Shown: positions 34,296-45,501, numbered from the stretch's first letter. The stretch: DNA of 64,000 nucleotides from Buddleja alternifolia (GCA_019426215.1 CM033408.1:23973953-24037952); one strand, 5' to 3'. Translations and numbers: made by a program. Notes: a model not told the origin generated them from the sequence alone.

Positions 34296-35284
34296 AGAAG
34301 CATGGAGCAATCTAAGTAGCTGCAGTCTCGCCGAAGATAAGAGCAAGTATCATCTGTACTTCTTTTGAAAGAATGAGAATCAAAATTTGTTCCTTTTAGT
34401 TTTTATTGTTTTAGTTTTTTAATGGTGATAATTTTTACTAGAACTTCTTTTCATTTTAATGTCTTCAAATATATAACCATCCATGCATTCCAATTAAAAA
34501 ACTCTTTAAAATAAACTTTTATTTATCATGACAATATTTTTCAATTCAAAAGACTCATTCCACCAACTTTTCATCCAATAAATTATAACGTTATAAATTT
34601 ATAAATTTAATTGTACTTGGCCTTTTAAATTAAAAATTAATCAATTGTACTTTTCTTTAGAAGTTTATTATTTAACTGGTATTAATTATGGTTTTAATTT
34701 CAGATAATTAGACTTTTCAATGTTCTGATTTATTTTAAAATAATGTATTTTTAGATAATAACCATTATATACTCAAAAATAGATTATATTAATTAATATG
34801 ATAATAAATAAAATTTATGTCATACAATTTTCAAGAAAAAACCCTAAGCAAAACGATTCTGATAAAAAAGAATTAATTGATCAATTATTAACTTAAGAAA
34901 TTTAATCAAGTTGCTAATCAGTTATTAGATCGAAAAATATTTATATGAGTTATCACAGCTTTTCCAAATTTGGCCTGAAGATAAGCCTAAGCCCATCAAA
35001 ATAGCCCAGCAAGTGTCGCACGTGCAATTCGCATACGCACATGAATCAGTTGCACAAAATTTCTGCCCCAAAATTTCTCCCCAAATCCGGTTTTGCCCTA
35101 TCTCTCTATTAAAATCTGTTATTGGTAGAGTTTTTTGGACTTGGGCAATATTTATGTAGATCTGTCTGATTGATTATTTGTTAGATTTAGTAATCTCGTG
35201 TTACCAGGTACAATCTTTGAGATCGAGCTTAGATTAATCTGGAGATTATGTAGACGTTCTCACTCAATTTTATTAGCATAACGG
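34296..35284. other. AT-rich intergenic DNA
   Basis: No gene, RNA gene or clear transposon end was seen. Confidence 0.4.
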
Positions 35285-36060
35285 ACGTTTGAAGAATAAA
35301 ATGTTTCATACTAGACATTTTTTGATAAAGTGTCATACATTTTCAAAAAGACTTTTATGTTACCGTCAAAGAAAAAACAATTTTTTTGATAAAGTGTCAT
35401 ACATTTTCCAAAAAGACTTTTATGTTACCGTCAAAGAAAAAACGATTTATGATTTCTGAGCATCCTACATTATGGATTTTCAAAGTTGTCGATAATTTTT
35501 AGTTTATGTTTGAAGAAAAAACTACTTTATAGCACATTTTTTGATAATGTGTTATACCTTTTTCAAAATCTCTCAGTGTCTAATTTTAAAGAAAAAAGAA
35601 AAGGTTTATGACCGAGCATCCTACTGTGTATTATGGATTTTCTCGTGAAATCGCGCAAAACTGTCAACAAATTTTAGCTTATGTTTGAAGAAAAACGGTT
35701 TCATACCAGACGTTTTTTTGATAGTGTTTCATACATTTTCAAAAAGTCTTATGCGTCTACTTTGAAAGAAAAAAAATAGTTTATGATTCCTAAAATCCTA
35801 CATTGCGTTATGCACTTTCTTGTGAAATTGCGCAAAACTATCAACAAATTTTAGCTTATGTTAGAAGAAAATTGTCGACAAAGTTTAGCTTAAGTTTGAT
35901 GAAAAAACAGTTTCATATAAGATAGTTTTTGATAAGGAGTCGTACATTTTTCGAAAGGTTTGTATGTCTACTTTGAAATTAAAAAAAAAACCGTTTATGA
36001 TTTCAAGAATCCTACGATACGTTATGAACTTTCTCGTGAAGTCGCGCAAAACTGTCAATT
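35285..36060. repeat. Diverged tandem repeat, unit about 190-200 bp, about four copies
   Basis: Each unit runs through the same ordered motifs: GAAGAAAAA.CGGTTTCATA, TTTTTGATAA.GTGTCATAC, CATTTTCAAAAAG, GTTTATGATTTC, ATCCTACATT, TCTCGTGAAATCGCGCAAAA, TGTCAACAAATTTTAGCTT. One half-unit (about 35385-35450) is an extra direct copy. Units are diverged, so the array is old. No known satellite recognised. Confidence 0.75.
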
Positions 36061-36188
36061 ATATCTACATTGTAACCATACTTAATGTTGGTTTTAACCA
36101 TATTTCATCTACACTGTAAACATACGTTATCTTAGTTGTATCCATACTTCCTCTACACTGTAACTTTACGTCATCTAACAACTTCGAC
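36061..36188. repeat. Short ~40-bp repeats
   Basis: Motifs CTACACTGTAA and CCATACTT recur about three times between 36065 and 36180. Copies of the same theme resume at 36645-36690 after the foldback insertion, so the foldback split this array. Confidence 0.5.
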
Positions 36189-36198
36189 TATGATGTAG

Positions 36199-36637
36199 GG
36201 AAAATTGCAATGTTCATCCCGTAAGTTGCTCACATTTCGATTTTGGTCCCATTGGATTGGGATGTGCCATATTTAGTCCCATAAATCAAATAAAATCTCA
36301 ATGTTGGTCTCATAGACAAGTTGTCATCTAAAATTAAACGGAACAAGGCGCGTGCATTGCACACTTCAATTAGGGATATTAACTAGAGGGAAAAATACAC
36401 GTCTTGGACTGAAATGAGCTGAAAAATTGGCTTACAAAAGATGGAAAATTAGATTGCCCATGGGACCAATATTGAGATTTTATTTGATTTATGGGACTAA
36501 AAGTGGCACATCCCTATCCAATGGGACCAACATGGAGATTTTATTTGACTTATGAGACTAAATGTGGCACATCCCTATCCAATGGGATTAAAATCGAAAA
36601 GTGGGCAACTTACGGGACTAAAAGTGCAATTTTCCCC
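36199..36637. mobile_element. MULE-like foldback element with 10-bp target duplication
   Basis: The ends GGAAAATTGCA and TGCAATTTTCC are inverted copies. The flanks are TATGATGTAG on both sides (36189-36198 and 36638-36647), a perfect 10-bp duplication. Inside, GATTTTATTTGA and GGCACATCCCTATCCAATGG are each present twice on the right arm, so that arm has a partial internal duplication. Confidence 0.82.
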
Positions 36638-36694
36638 TATGATGTAGCAAGACTTCATGTTCACTTTAACCATACTTCATTAAATTTAAGATAC

Positions 36695-37080
36695 ATCAGA
36701 GTGGGAAAATTGCAATTTTAGTCTCACAACTTAGCCCATGTGTGCTTTTGGTCCCAATATTTTTAACTTTAACATTATACATCCCATAACTCCAAAAAAT
36801 ATGCGCTTTTGGTCACAAGATACGATTACGTACGTCATATATTTGTACCGAATTGGCATGTGCGGCTGACGTGGGATCACAAAAAATATGCGTTTTTGGT
36901 CCCATAACTCCAAAAAGGTGAGGCACACATGCCAATTCCGCCAAATGCATGACATAATCGTATCTTGGGATCAAAAATGCACATTTTTTGGAGTTATGGG
37001 ACGTATAATGCTAAATTCTAAAATACTGAGACCAAAAGCACACATGGACTAAATTATGGGACTAAAATTGCATTTTCCCC
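36695..37080. mobile_element. MULE-like foldback element, second type
   Basis: The left end GGGAAAATTGCAATTTTAGTC is mirrored by GACTAAAATTGCATTTTCCC-like sequence at the right. The arms share CATAACTCCAAAAAATATGC and its complement. The flanks show only an imperfect duplication. Confidence 0.65.
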
Positions 37081-37345
37081 ACTAGAGTCAATTAAAATAC
37101 TTCTACTATGCACCAAACATAATTCACATATGATATGAATCTTTAAGTGTGCAAAATAAGTAAATCATGTAGTGCTATAAAATACTGCATTTATCAATTG
37201 AACATACTTCTATTATACACTAAACATACACACATAGCTTATGAATAAGAGCAGCCGGAATACTGCATTTATCACTTGTAAATACTTCTACTATGCAATA
37301 AACGTACTTCGCACATGGCTTATGAATACTGATAGTCGTTCTACA
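37081..37345. repeat. Diverged ~120-bp direct repeats
   Basis: The series ACTTCTACTATGCA, CATACTTC.CACAT, GCTTATGAATA and ACTGCATTTATCA appears in two to three diverged rounds. Origin unknown. Confidence 0.45.
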
Positions 37346-38088
37346 TATGAATCCTTAAAAATGTACATTTCTATAGCTTTTTGATAATTATTTTTGTCAC
37401 TCCATTATCTAATGGTTTCTTTGAATTTTAACATTGGAAAATAAATTTTATCTAATTTTAGTTGTAGTGCTTATATAGTTTTGAATATTAAGGTATGGTG
37501 AAATAGAGTTTCAAATTTTTTACTCGAAATATAAGCAATATAGATCTCCATTTGTTCCTTTTGTCGTGAAGCAAAAGACAAGTTCATCATTGAACAATTT
37601 TGAAAGCCAGAAAAACCAACGTGATCGGGTTTGTGTGGGAAGAGAGATTAGTTGTATGGGAGGAAAGAGAATCTGGTTGTGCGGAGGAAGAAGATGATGA
37701 AAATGGGTAAAATAAGGGTATTTTTGCCAATTTAGGTGGGTATGGAGTTGGGACAAATTCTTAAATTAGAAATGTAGAGTGAATCATACATTTTCACGGG
37801 TGATTCTATATATATGCCACATCGGGTCCTATAGGGCCGGTATATCATACACCATTGAATGCAGGAATAGGATAATAAAAACCACTCAAAATATTTGCAT
37901 TTAATGACATTGAATAGACCCCCGCTCCATTAGGCCTAATCTATTATGGAATTTTCCCATTTTCCCTGCTCGGCAATGATTCATAAAGTGAATTAGGTTT
38001 GAGGATTTCTTCCCAAATTTTTTTTTCTCCCGTAAGATTTAGCAATAATAATCTTAACCAAGAAAATATTTATCAATAATAAAATGTA
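37346..38088. other. Intergenic DNA, no feature recognised
   Basis: No coding region or transposon end was seen. A 78-codon minus-strand frame at 37520-37756 has no recognisable features. Confidence 0.4.
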
Positions 38089-38850
38089 GGAGAATGATAT
38101 TGGCACAGGAGCTCTAAGTTTAATTTTATTACTAAAATATGACAATAATGCCCATGGAGTATTAAAAACATTATAAACTTCAAAATTAAATTCAAAAAGT
38201 ATTTTTATGCAATCAAAACAAGTTATTATACTTCACTATTTTATCACATATTAAATAATAAAATATAAAAATAAAACAGTTTTAAATATTTATATGGAAT
38301 GAAGCGAAACCTGTCAATGAAAACTTTAGACCATCATCAACAATATAACATAGTAACTATGTCAAATTAGAAACGACAAAATATTGAATCTCAAATGAAA
38401 ATTATTTCATTTTTACCGTATATTAACACCAAACCATCAATTTTATATAGTTTTTTTTTATAGTAATAAATCAAGATTTAGGCATAAATAAGTACAGCCC
38501 AGATAAACTTAATCCCTATAAAAAAAACGTAGAGACAAAGTATTTAATGTATTTTATATTTAAATGTCCAAATAATAATAATAATTTGTTCCTTAATTCT
38601 TTAATATTCTTAAACTGACAGTTTTGTGCTTGTGTACATGTACGTTTTGTCCAATTATGCATTCTTCAAGCAATTATTTGCATAAATTATTACGAAAAAA
38701 GAATTGATTATTAAAAGGAATATTTATTTTGTAATTTGTTAGCAATTGATTTGTTTTGTTAACAAATGGGTACTATTGTCTTTTGCCTAGAGAGAGAAAG
38801 AAAAGTAGAGCTCCTATAGTAATTTGTGGAACTCTAATATCATTCCTCTT
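38089..38850. mobile_element. Candidate non-autonomous TIR element (~760 bp)
   Basis: The left end (GAATGATATTGGCACAGGAG, then CTCT) is mirrored by the right end (complement reads GGAATGATATTAGAGTTCCA and continues to AGGAGCTCT). The interior is AT-rich with no gene. No target duplication was identified. A related remnant is at about 895-1005. Confidence 0.4.
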
Positions 38851-39110
38851 ATTTTAAGCTCTAATTAGGCATAGTGGAAGAAATGCTAATCTAATACTTT
38901 TTTACTATAGTTGAAAAGCCATGGTCTTTGCAATGAACAAAACATTGACAATAGCTACAAGCCACGGACCATTTTCTTGGCCATGTTTACATATACCACG
39001 GCTAAAGTCGAGACAAAGCCGTGATTAATGGATTTTAACCATGTCAAAGGGGCTTTTCACCATGTCTAATTGACACGGGTGAAAATCAATTTTTTTGTAG
39101 CGAGTTAACA
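38851..39110. mobile_element. Non-autonomous DNA element fragment, copy A
   Basis: This ~260-bp stretch is about 85-90% identical to 62375-62636, from ATTTTAAGCTCT to GTAGCGAGTTAACA. It has internal short inverted repeats (CCACGGCTAAAG, GCCGTGATTAATGG). Copy B extends ~140 bp further at its left end. Superfamily unknown. Confidence 0.6.
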
Positions 39111-39259
39111 ATTGGGTGCTAAAGCCGGAATTTTCTTGAACCCTGGAACTTTGTTGAGTGCCATAAAGTATGTTTTTGACAGTGGGATTTAGTATCTCCT
39201 TGAATCCCACTGTAACATATACACAGGTGTGGAGGGACAAAATCCATAAAATTTCTTTT

Positions 39260-39545
39260 CTATGCTTATAGCTACAGAAGTTCTTAATTTCATGTAATTT
39301 CAAGTTTAGCTCAGTGTAAATCTTGTTTGAAGATATTTTTGTTTCTAACTGGTTGTGAATCATTAATTTCATTTTCTTATTATAATTTGAAGTTTAGCTC
39401 ATTTAGTCATTTTATATCTTGTTTTAAGATATTCATGTGTCTAACTAGCTGAGGATCATAAATTTCATGTTCTGATTGCGATTTCAAGTTTAGCTCACTG
39501 TAAATTTTATTGTCCGAGTGGTTTATGTTTCTAAAGAGATGGAAT
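39260..39545. repeat. Tandem repeat, unit about 95 bp, three copies
   Basis: Units share TTTCAAGTTTAGCTCA, GTAAATCTTGTTT, TTTCTAACT and ATCAT(T/A)AATTTCAT in the same order, with moderate divergence. Confidence 0.65.
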
Positions 39546-39639
39546 TATTTGTAGTCATTTAAATTGTTCTTGGAGCTTGATATAGGTGGATGGAGGTCAG
39601 AAAGGGATGGAAAACATATTAGCATAGCAGGTGGCTGTT

Positions 39640-39934
39640 TTCTTGTCTTTAGAGGCATTTGTTGAGCAAGTGCCCCCTATAGGTCAAGCTATGGAGGCTT
39701 AGTTTAATTAACAGCCCCCAAAAGCAACCTAGGGGGCACTTAAAATAGCCCCTAAAAGCTGAAAAATGCCTCCATAGCTAGTCTTTAGAGGCATTTTATA
39801 AAAATGCCTCAAGACCTTTCACGACCGCGGCTATGGGGGCTGTTTTTCATATGTGCCTCCATAGGCTTTAGGGGCACTTTTCAAGGCTTTAGAGGCACAA
39901 AAAACAGCCTCCAAAGCCTTGATTTGTAGTAGTG
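39640..39934 (-). mobile_element. Small CACTA-type end fragment inserted in the LINE
   Basis: It ends GTAGTAGTG at 39934, the complement of CACTACTAC, followed directly by LINE sequence. Subterminal repeats with AGAGGCATTT, GCCCCTAAAGCC and GGAGGC in both orientations fill the segment, but differ from the AGCGGTT boxes of the large CACTA elements, so this is another family. The opposite end was not found. Confidence 0.55.
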
Positions 39935-40932
39935 TATGATCCGTGAGGATATTCCCAGTACCATCATCTATGCTAACCACTCTACTTCTGTACTATTTCT
40001 TCTCGAGGCATAAGTGAAAAAATTTGGTATTAAGTTCCCCCATATTAATCCAGGCTTCCTTTACTTTCTGTTTCATAAATTTTTCCAAGGCCACACGTTT
40101 AGTTCTATAAGTAGATTTCAGCTCAGATTCTCTCTGTTGGAGTTCAGGGCATAATGTGGTCTGCAGCAACTTTTCCAGGATTTCAAATAAAGCCAGTTTA
40201 GCTATTTCAGTCTGTTTTTCAATCTCAGAGAAATGTGATTTGTTCAGGGATTTCAGCTTGTGTTTTAGAGCTTTCAATTTTTCAACAATCTCATACATAT
40301 AGTTACCACTTACAGGCTGACTCCAAATTTCAGCAACCAACTTAGTGAACAAGGGATTATCAGCCCACATATTAATGAATTTAAAAGATTTCTTACCCTT
40401 CGTACTTTGAAGATGAAGATTGACCACCATAGGGCAATGGTTTGAGACTCCTTCACGTAAAAAATAAGCTTCAGAGAGGGAATAGTCCTCACACCATTCA
40501 AGGTTACCAAGAACTCTATCAATCTTGGAGTAAATCCTTCCTCCAACTTCATGACAATTATTCCAAGTATATCGCTATCCTTTCCTTCTTATGTCCTCCA
40601 AAGCACAATAGTCGAGACAATTTTGAATATCTGTGATCTCTGACACTGTTAAAGTCACCAAGGACAATCCATGCTCCTGATATTTGAGACATGATCTCTT
40701 TAAGTTCTGCCCATAACTGTTGTCTTTCTTGAAGTAACTTGAAAGCATAGACAAAAGTCACCATAAAGTTCTGTTGAGTAATTTTGTGTGTAACAGAGCA
40801 ATGAATCATTTGTGTGGATATCCTTTCAACTCTAAGGTAAAAGTAATCCGGACGCCACAAGACTTAAATCCTGCCACCAGGATGTGCATCTAAGTTGGTA
40901 ATATTACACCACCCCGGACACATACTATTTTT
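39935..40932 (-). pseudogene. LINE retrotransposon ORF2, endonuclease part (distal piece)
   Basis: Minus-strand fragments in different frames encode the middle and C-terminal part of a plant LINE endonuclease (LWRPDYFYLRV, WIVLGDFNSVRD) and the linker before reverse transcriptase (ELKSTYRTKRVALEKFMKQK, TKFFHLCL). The endonuclease nicks target DNA to prime reverse transcription. Frame changes occur near 40555 and 40430, with a stop near 39992. The reverse transcriptase is absent because a small CACTA-type fragment begins at 39934. The 5' piece is at 54208-55090, beyond the large CACTA element, and the frame resumes across the removed insertion. Confidence 0.85.
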
Positions 40933-41216
40933 CACTACCACAAAAAAGCCCTATTACAGCGTACCTATGACAGCGGTTTTGAAAAACTGCTGTAATAGGG
41001 GGTACTCGGTTCGGACCTATGACAGCGGTTCAAGCCGAACCGCTGTCAGAACAAAAAAAAAATTGAATGCGACAGCGGTTCGGCCAGAACCGCTGTCACA
41101 AAATATGGCCGAACCGCTGTCACAAATACACATGTGACAGCGGTTCTGGCCGAACCGCTGTCACAAAGACACATGTGATAGCGATTCGGCCACAAACCGC
41201 TGCCACAGGGGCCAGG
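40933..41216. repeat. CACTA subterminal repeats, 5' side (element 2)
   Basis: Boxes GACAGCGGTT and complements AACCGCTGTC form at least four hairpins, e.g. GACAGCGGTTCTGGCCGAAC followed by its complement near 41130-41165. Probable TNP1-type protein binding sites by analogy with TNPA. Confidence 0.85.
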
Positions 41217-41591
41217 CCCTCTCTCTCTCTCTCTCTCAACTCTCTCACCACCACCACCACCACCGTACACCTTTCTCTCTCTCTAGCTCTCTCGGTTTCT
41301 CTCTCTCTCACTCGATCTACTTCTCCATCCCTCGATCTACTTCCCTCTCCCTCGATCTACTTCTCTCTCTCTCGCGCCGCCGTCCGCCACCATCGCTCCG
41401 GTATCTCTCTTTCTCTTTCTAGATATATATATATATATATATTTAACTCTTTATATATATTGTGCATATATATATGTATATATTCTATATATATATATAT
41501 ATTTAACTCTTTATATATATATATATACATACTAGCCACCGCCGCCGCCGCTGCCGTGGTCCATTTAGTTTAGGTACTTTCTTTTAGATAA

Positions 41592-41600
<9 letters not shown>
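41217..41600 (+). repeat. CT-rich, CCA and TA microsatellites in the transposase leader
   Basis: CTCTCT runs, a (CCA)n run at about 41248-41263, TCGATCTACTTCTCTC repeats, then TA runs at about 41424-41530 and a (CA)n run at 41605-41625. CT-rich tracts close upstream of plant genes often mark core promoters (Y patches), so transcription of the transposase may start here. Frames found here are repeat artefacts. Confidence 0.6.
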
Positions 41601-41626
<26 letters not shown>

Positions 41627-41639
41627 TAGAGTATATATA

Positions 41640-42000
41640 GATTTAAATATTTGAGTATGTATATTTGTGTATATGTGGGTGTGTGTATATATATTTGTGT
41701 ATATGTGGGTGTATATATATTTGTGTATATGTGGGTGTATGTATATATATTTGTGTATGTATGGGTGTATGTATATTTGTGTATATGTGGGTGTATGTAT
41801 ATATATTTGTGTATGTGTGAGTGTATATATATTTGTGTATATGTGGGTGTATGTATATATGAGTGTATGTATATATATTTGTGTATATGTGAGTGTATTT
41901 GTGTATATATGGGTGTATGTATATATATTTGTGTATGTGTGGGTGTATGTATATATTTGTGTATGTGTGGGTGTATGTACATTTGTGTATATTCTTGAGA
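41640..42000. repeat. Minisatellite, ~28-32-bp unit, about 12 copies
   Basis: The unit is close to GTGTATATGTGGGTGTATGT followed by ATATATATTT, with variation in the TA part. It lies 220 bp before the TNP2 start codon, probably in the 5' leader or its intron. Open frames on both strands come from the repeat itself. Confidence 0.9.
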
Positions 42001-42219
42001 TTTGCCTATTTATTGAAAAATATTTGTGTATATCCGAATTTTGTTGGTTGCAACCTACCCGGGTGAAGATTAAGTCGAGAACTTGGTAAAAAATTTTGCG
42101 TTGTTACTCTGCCGAATTTTTTCTAGAATAATGGAAAATAAATTAAAATAAAAATTATTTAATTAATTTAACTATCAACTGATAATAAAATTGTTTAATT
42201 TAATTAATTCAGAATAAAA

Positions 42220-45200
42220 ATGGATCGAAGTTGGATTTTAGCAGATTGTATGTCGGAAAAGTATGAGAAAGGGGTGAAAGAGTTCATAAAGTTTGTGGTT
42301 GACCATGCACCAGATCAAACTAGGATCACTTGTCCGTGTTTACGTTGTTGTTTTGGAAAGAGAATTAGTCCACGTGAGTTGGAAGATCATTTGGTGTGTA
42401 ATGGAATTGATAAAAGCTACAAACGTTGGACAAGACACGGTGAAAGCAGTGTCCCGTTTGATGATTTGGGTGGTACATCATATCCATCACAGGATTTCAA
42501 CATGAATGATTATGAGCCTGATAGTTTGGAGGAGATGACAAATGTGATTGAGGAGGATTTGCGAAATTGTCCTAAAATATTTGACAATTTGACAAGTGAT
42601 TCAAAGACACCACTGTATAGTGGTAGTAAATTCACTAGATTGAAAGCAGTTCTTAACCTATACAAGTTAAAAGCCAACAATGGATGGAGTGATAAGAGTT
42701 TCACAGACTTGCTTGGTTTATTAAAAAGCATGCTACCTGAGGATAATGTGTTACCTAATCGTACTTATGAGGCTAAACGGATGTTAACCTCAATTGGCAT
42801 GGGATATGAGAGGATACATGCCTGTCTCAATGATTGCGTATTATTTAGAATTGACTATGCATCATTGAAAGCCTGTCCAAAATGTGGCGCCTCACGGTAC
42901 AAGAAGAATGGATCTGCGCCTGTCAAAACCATGTGGTATTTGCCTATAATACCACGATTTAAGCACATGTACAGTAGTAAAGAGTTAGCCAAGGACTTGA
43001 CATGGCATGCTGATAGAAGGCTTGAAGAAAGGATTGAAGATGACAAGATTCGACATCCCTCAGATTCTCCTCAATGGAAAAAGATTGATGATGATTTCCC
43101 TGAATTTGGTGAAGAATCAAGAAACATGCGCCTTGTATTGGCTACAGATGGCATGAACCCTCATGGCTTGCAAAGTAGCTCACATAGTACATGGCCGGTG
43201 ATTTTAATGATCTACAACCTTCCCCCATTGCGATGCATGAAGCGAGAACATATAATGATGCCTATACTCATTTCTGGGCCGAAACAACCTGGAAATGATA
43301 TAGATGTCTACTTGGCTCCTTTAATTGAGGATTTTAAGGTGTTGTGGGACACCGGTGTTCAAGTATATGATGGGTTCAGAGAAGAAAATTTTAGTCTCAG
43401 AGTCATGTTATTTAGAACAATCAATGATTTTCCGGCAAGAGCAAACCTCGAGGGATATGGTGTACATGGCCAATGTGGATGCCCCATATGTGTCAAGAGT
43501 ACAGATCAATATCGATTGACACACTCTCAGAAATATGCATTCCAAGGGCATCGGAGATGGCTAAATCGGAACCATCGATATCGTCGATGGAAGAAAGCTT
43601 TCAATGGGAATATAGAGGAAGGCCGAGCTCCTAAGTGCTTAACTGGTGAAGAAGTGTTTGAGAATGTAAGAGACTTGGAGGTTAAATTTGGAAAGACTTT
43701 TGCAGGTGGTCTTGCAAAAACTGGGTGGAAAAAAAGGTCAATTTTCTTTGAGTTACCGTATTGGACGTCTTTACATGTTAGACATTTTCTCAATATAATG
43801 CATATTGAGAAAAATGTATTTGATAGTGTCATTGGTACACTTCTAAATGTGCCCGGAAAGACAAAAGATGGCGTAAAGGCACGGTTAGACTTGGTTGAAA
43901 TGAAGATAAGAGGAAAATTGGAACCAACAAATAAGGGGAAACGCACTTATTTGCCTCCAGCAGCTCACACTCTAGCCAGGAAAGAAAAAATTGCATTATG
44001 TGAGTTTCTTAATGGAGTGAAAGTTTCAGAAGGGTATTCTTCAAACATTAGCAGTCTTGTATCAATGAAGGATTTGAAGCTAAAGCACTTGAAGACTCAC
44101 GATTGTCATATAATCATGGATCATTTTCTACCAATTGCTATACGGGCTATTTTTCCAAAAAAGGTGAGAGACACGATAACTAGATTGTGTTTCTTCTTCA
44201 AAGCAATGTGGAGCAAGGTGTTTGATCCTGAGCAATTTCCTGCACTTCAGAAACAAATTGTCATCACTTTGTGTGAGCTTGAAATGTATTTTCCACCTGC
44301 TTTTTTTGATATAATGACTCATCTACCCATTCACTTGGTTAGAGAGACTCAACTATGTGGACCGGCTTTTATGAGATCTATGTATCCGGCTGAGTGTTAT
44401 ATGAAGGTATTGAAAGGCTACGTGAAAAATCGTAGTCGACCGGAAGGTTGCATTGTTGAACGGTACATAGTTGATGAAGCCATTACATTTTGCACAGAGT
44501 ATCTGGCAGATTCTAATGTTGCAGAGCTTCCAAAGTCTCATGTTGTGGGAGGGGGAACAGAAGGAGTCGGATTAATGGGAAAGCAATTAGTTAGTTTTCA
44601 TATTACACAAAGGGATCAGGAACACCTATATGTGCTCCACAACACCGATGAGGTTGACCCATATGTTGAAGAGCATAAGAACCAACTTAGGAGATTCAAT
44701 CCAATTAAAAATGAGAGCTGGATTTCAAGAAAGCATAATAAGAGTTTCATCGATTTGTTCCGAAAGCATTTTGAAGAGAAACAGAAAGAGAATCCACAGC
44801 TTTCAGTTTCAGATAAATTGACACGACTGTCGATGGATCCGGACAGACTAGTATTTTGTTATTCAAGTTATCGTATAAATGGTCGCACATTCTATACAAA
44901 AGACCAAGATGAGCGAAGTACAATGCAGAATAGTGGTTTGAGTCTTGTAGCTCAAGCAATGCATATCTCAAGTGCGAAAGATAATAATCCTATCTATGCC
45001 GATTTATCATATTACGGGGTGATTGAACGTATATGGGAGCTTGATTATAGTTGGTTTCGGGTGCTTATATTTGGGTGTAAGTGGGTTGACAATAAACATG
45101 GTGTCGATAATAGTGAAATAGGCTTCACTCGAGTAGACCTTGAAAAGGTGGGATACAAAGATGAACCTTTCATTTTAGCGTCACAAGCTAAGCAAATGTT

Positions 45201-45501
45201 TTTTGTTACCGATCCTATTGATAAGAGGTGGTCCATTGTTTTATCGGCAAACAAAAATACTTGTATTGATGATGATTATGAAGAAAGTGAAGATGATGGA
45301 GAAAATCCTATCTCATTGGGTGATTCACAATCAATTGATAGTGATGATGACTTGAATATAAGTGATGATGAATTGTATATGCTACAAGATCACCAAGAGG
45401 GGATATGGATTAATCCGTCAGTTTGTCGTCGTACTAAAAAAAATGATCGTACCGATGGGAAGCAAAAGACTGCTAAGCCAACGACAAAAAGAAAACGATG
45501 A
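42220..45501 (+). CDS. TNP2-type CACTA transposase, intact 1093-residue frame
   Basis: One uninterrupted frame from MDRSWILADCMSEKY to KKTAKPTTKRKR-like basic end (ATG at 42220). Domains in order: transposase-associated zinc region (CPCLRC, about residues 1-75); Transposase_21/TNP2 core (about 130-430, with CLNDCVLFR, CPKCGASRYKK, LATDGMNPHG, GPKQPGNDIDVYL, GQCGCPICV); DUF4218 (about 560-780, with FFDIMTHLPIHL and RPEGCIVERY); DUF4216 (about 880-1010, with WVDNKHGVDN and KRWSIVL). It cuts and joins the element ends. The acidic then basic tail probably includes a nuclear signal. Element 1's copy is broken at several sites, so this is the only intact transposase in the window and could act on both elements. 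Confidence 0.93.
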   Translation: MDRSWILADCMSEKYEKGVKEFIKFVVDHAPDQTRITCPCLRCCFGKRISPRELEDHLVCNGIDKSYKRWTRHGESSVPFDDLGGTSYPSQDFNMNDYEPDSLEEMTNVIEEDLRNCPKIFDNLTSDSKTPLYSGSKFTRLKAVLNLYKLKANNGWSDKSFTDLLGLLKSMLPEDNVLPNRTYEAKRMLTSIGMGYERIHACLNDCVLFRIDYASLKACPKCGASRYKKNGSAPVKTMWYLPIIPRFKHMYSSKELAKDLTWHADRRLEERIEDDKIRHPSDSPQWKKIDDDFPEFGEESRNMRLVLATDGMNPHGLQSSSHSTWPVILMIYNLPPLRCMKREHIMMPILISGPKQPGNDIDVYLAPLIEDFKVLWDTGVQVYDGFREENFSLRVMLFRTINDFPARANLEGYGVHGQCGCPICVKSTDQYRLTHSQKYAFQGHRRWLNRNHRYRRWKKAFNGNIEEGRAPKCLTGEEVFENVRDLEVKFGKTFAGGLAKTGWKKRSIFFELPYWTSLHVRHFLNIMHIEKNVFDSVIGTLLNVPGKTKDGVKARLDLVEMKIRGKLEPTNKGKRTYLPPAAHTLARKEKIALCEFLNGVKVSEGYSSNISSLVSMKDLKLKHLKTHDCHIIMDHFLPIAIRAIFPKKVRDTITRLCFFFKAMWSKVFDPEQFPALQKQIVITLCELEMYFPPAFFDIMTHLPIHLVRETQLCGPAFMRSMYPAECYMKVLKGYVKNRSRPEGCIVERYIVDEAITFCTEYLADSNVAELPKSHVVGGGTEGVGLMGKQLVSFHITQRDQEHLYVLHNTDEVDPYVEEHKNQLRRFNPIKNESWISRKHNKSFIDLFRKHFEEKQKENPQLSVSDKLTRLSMDPDRLVFCYSSYRINGRTFYTKDQDERSTMQNSGLSLVAQAMHISSAKDNNPIYADLSYYGVIERIWELDYSWFRVLIFGCKWVDNKHGVDNSEIGFTRVDLEKVGYKDEPFILASQAKQMFFVTDPIDKRWSIVLSANKNTCIDDDYEESEDDGENPISLGDSQSIDSDDDLNISDDELYMLQDHQEGIWINPSVCRRTKKNDRTDGKQKTAKPTTKRKR

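Noticed and set aside
41640..42000. Possible CRISPR-like or telomere-like array
   Set aside because: Units are contiguous without spacers, the unit is not a telomere repeat, and the host is a plant.
41584..42089. Frames of 115-140 codons rich in Tyr, Val, Cys and Gly, or Thr, His and Ile
   Set aside because: They arise from the GT/TA minisatellite and exist in several frames at once.
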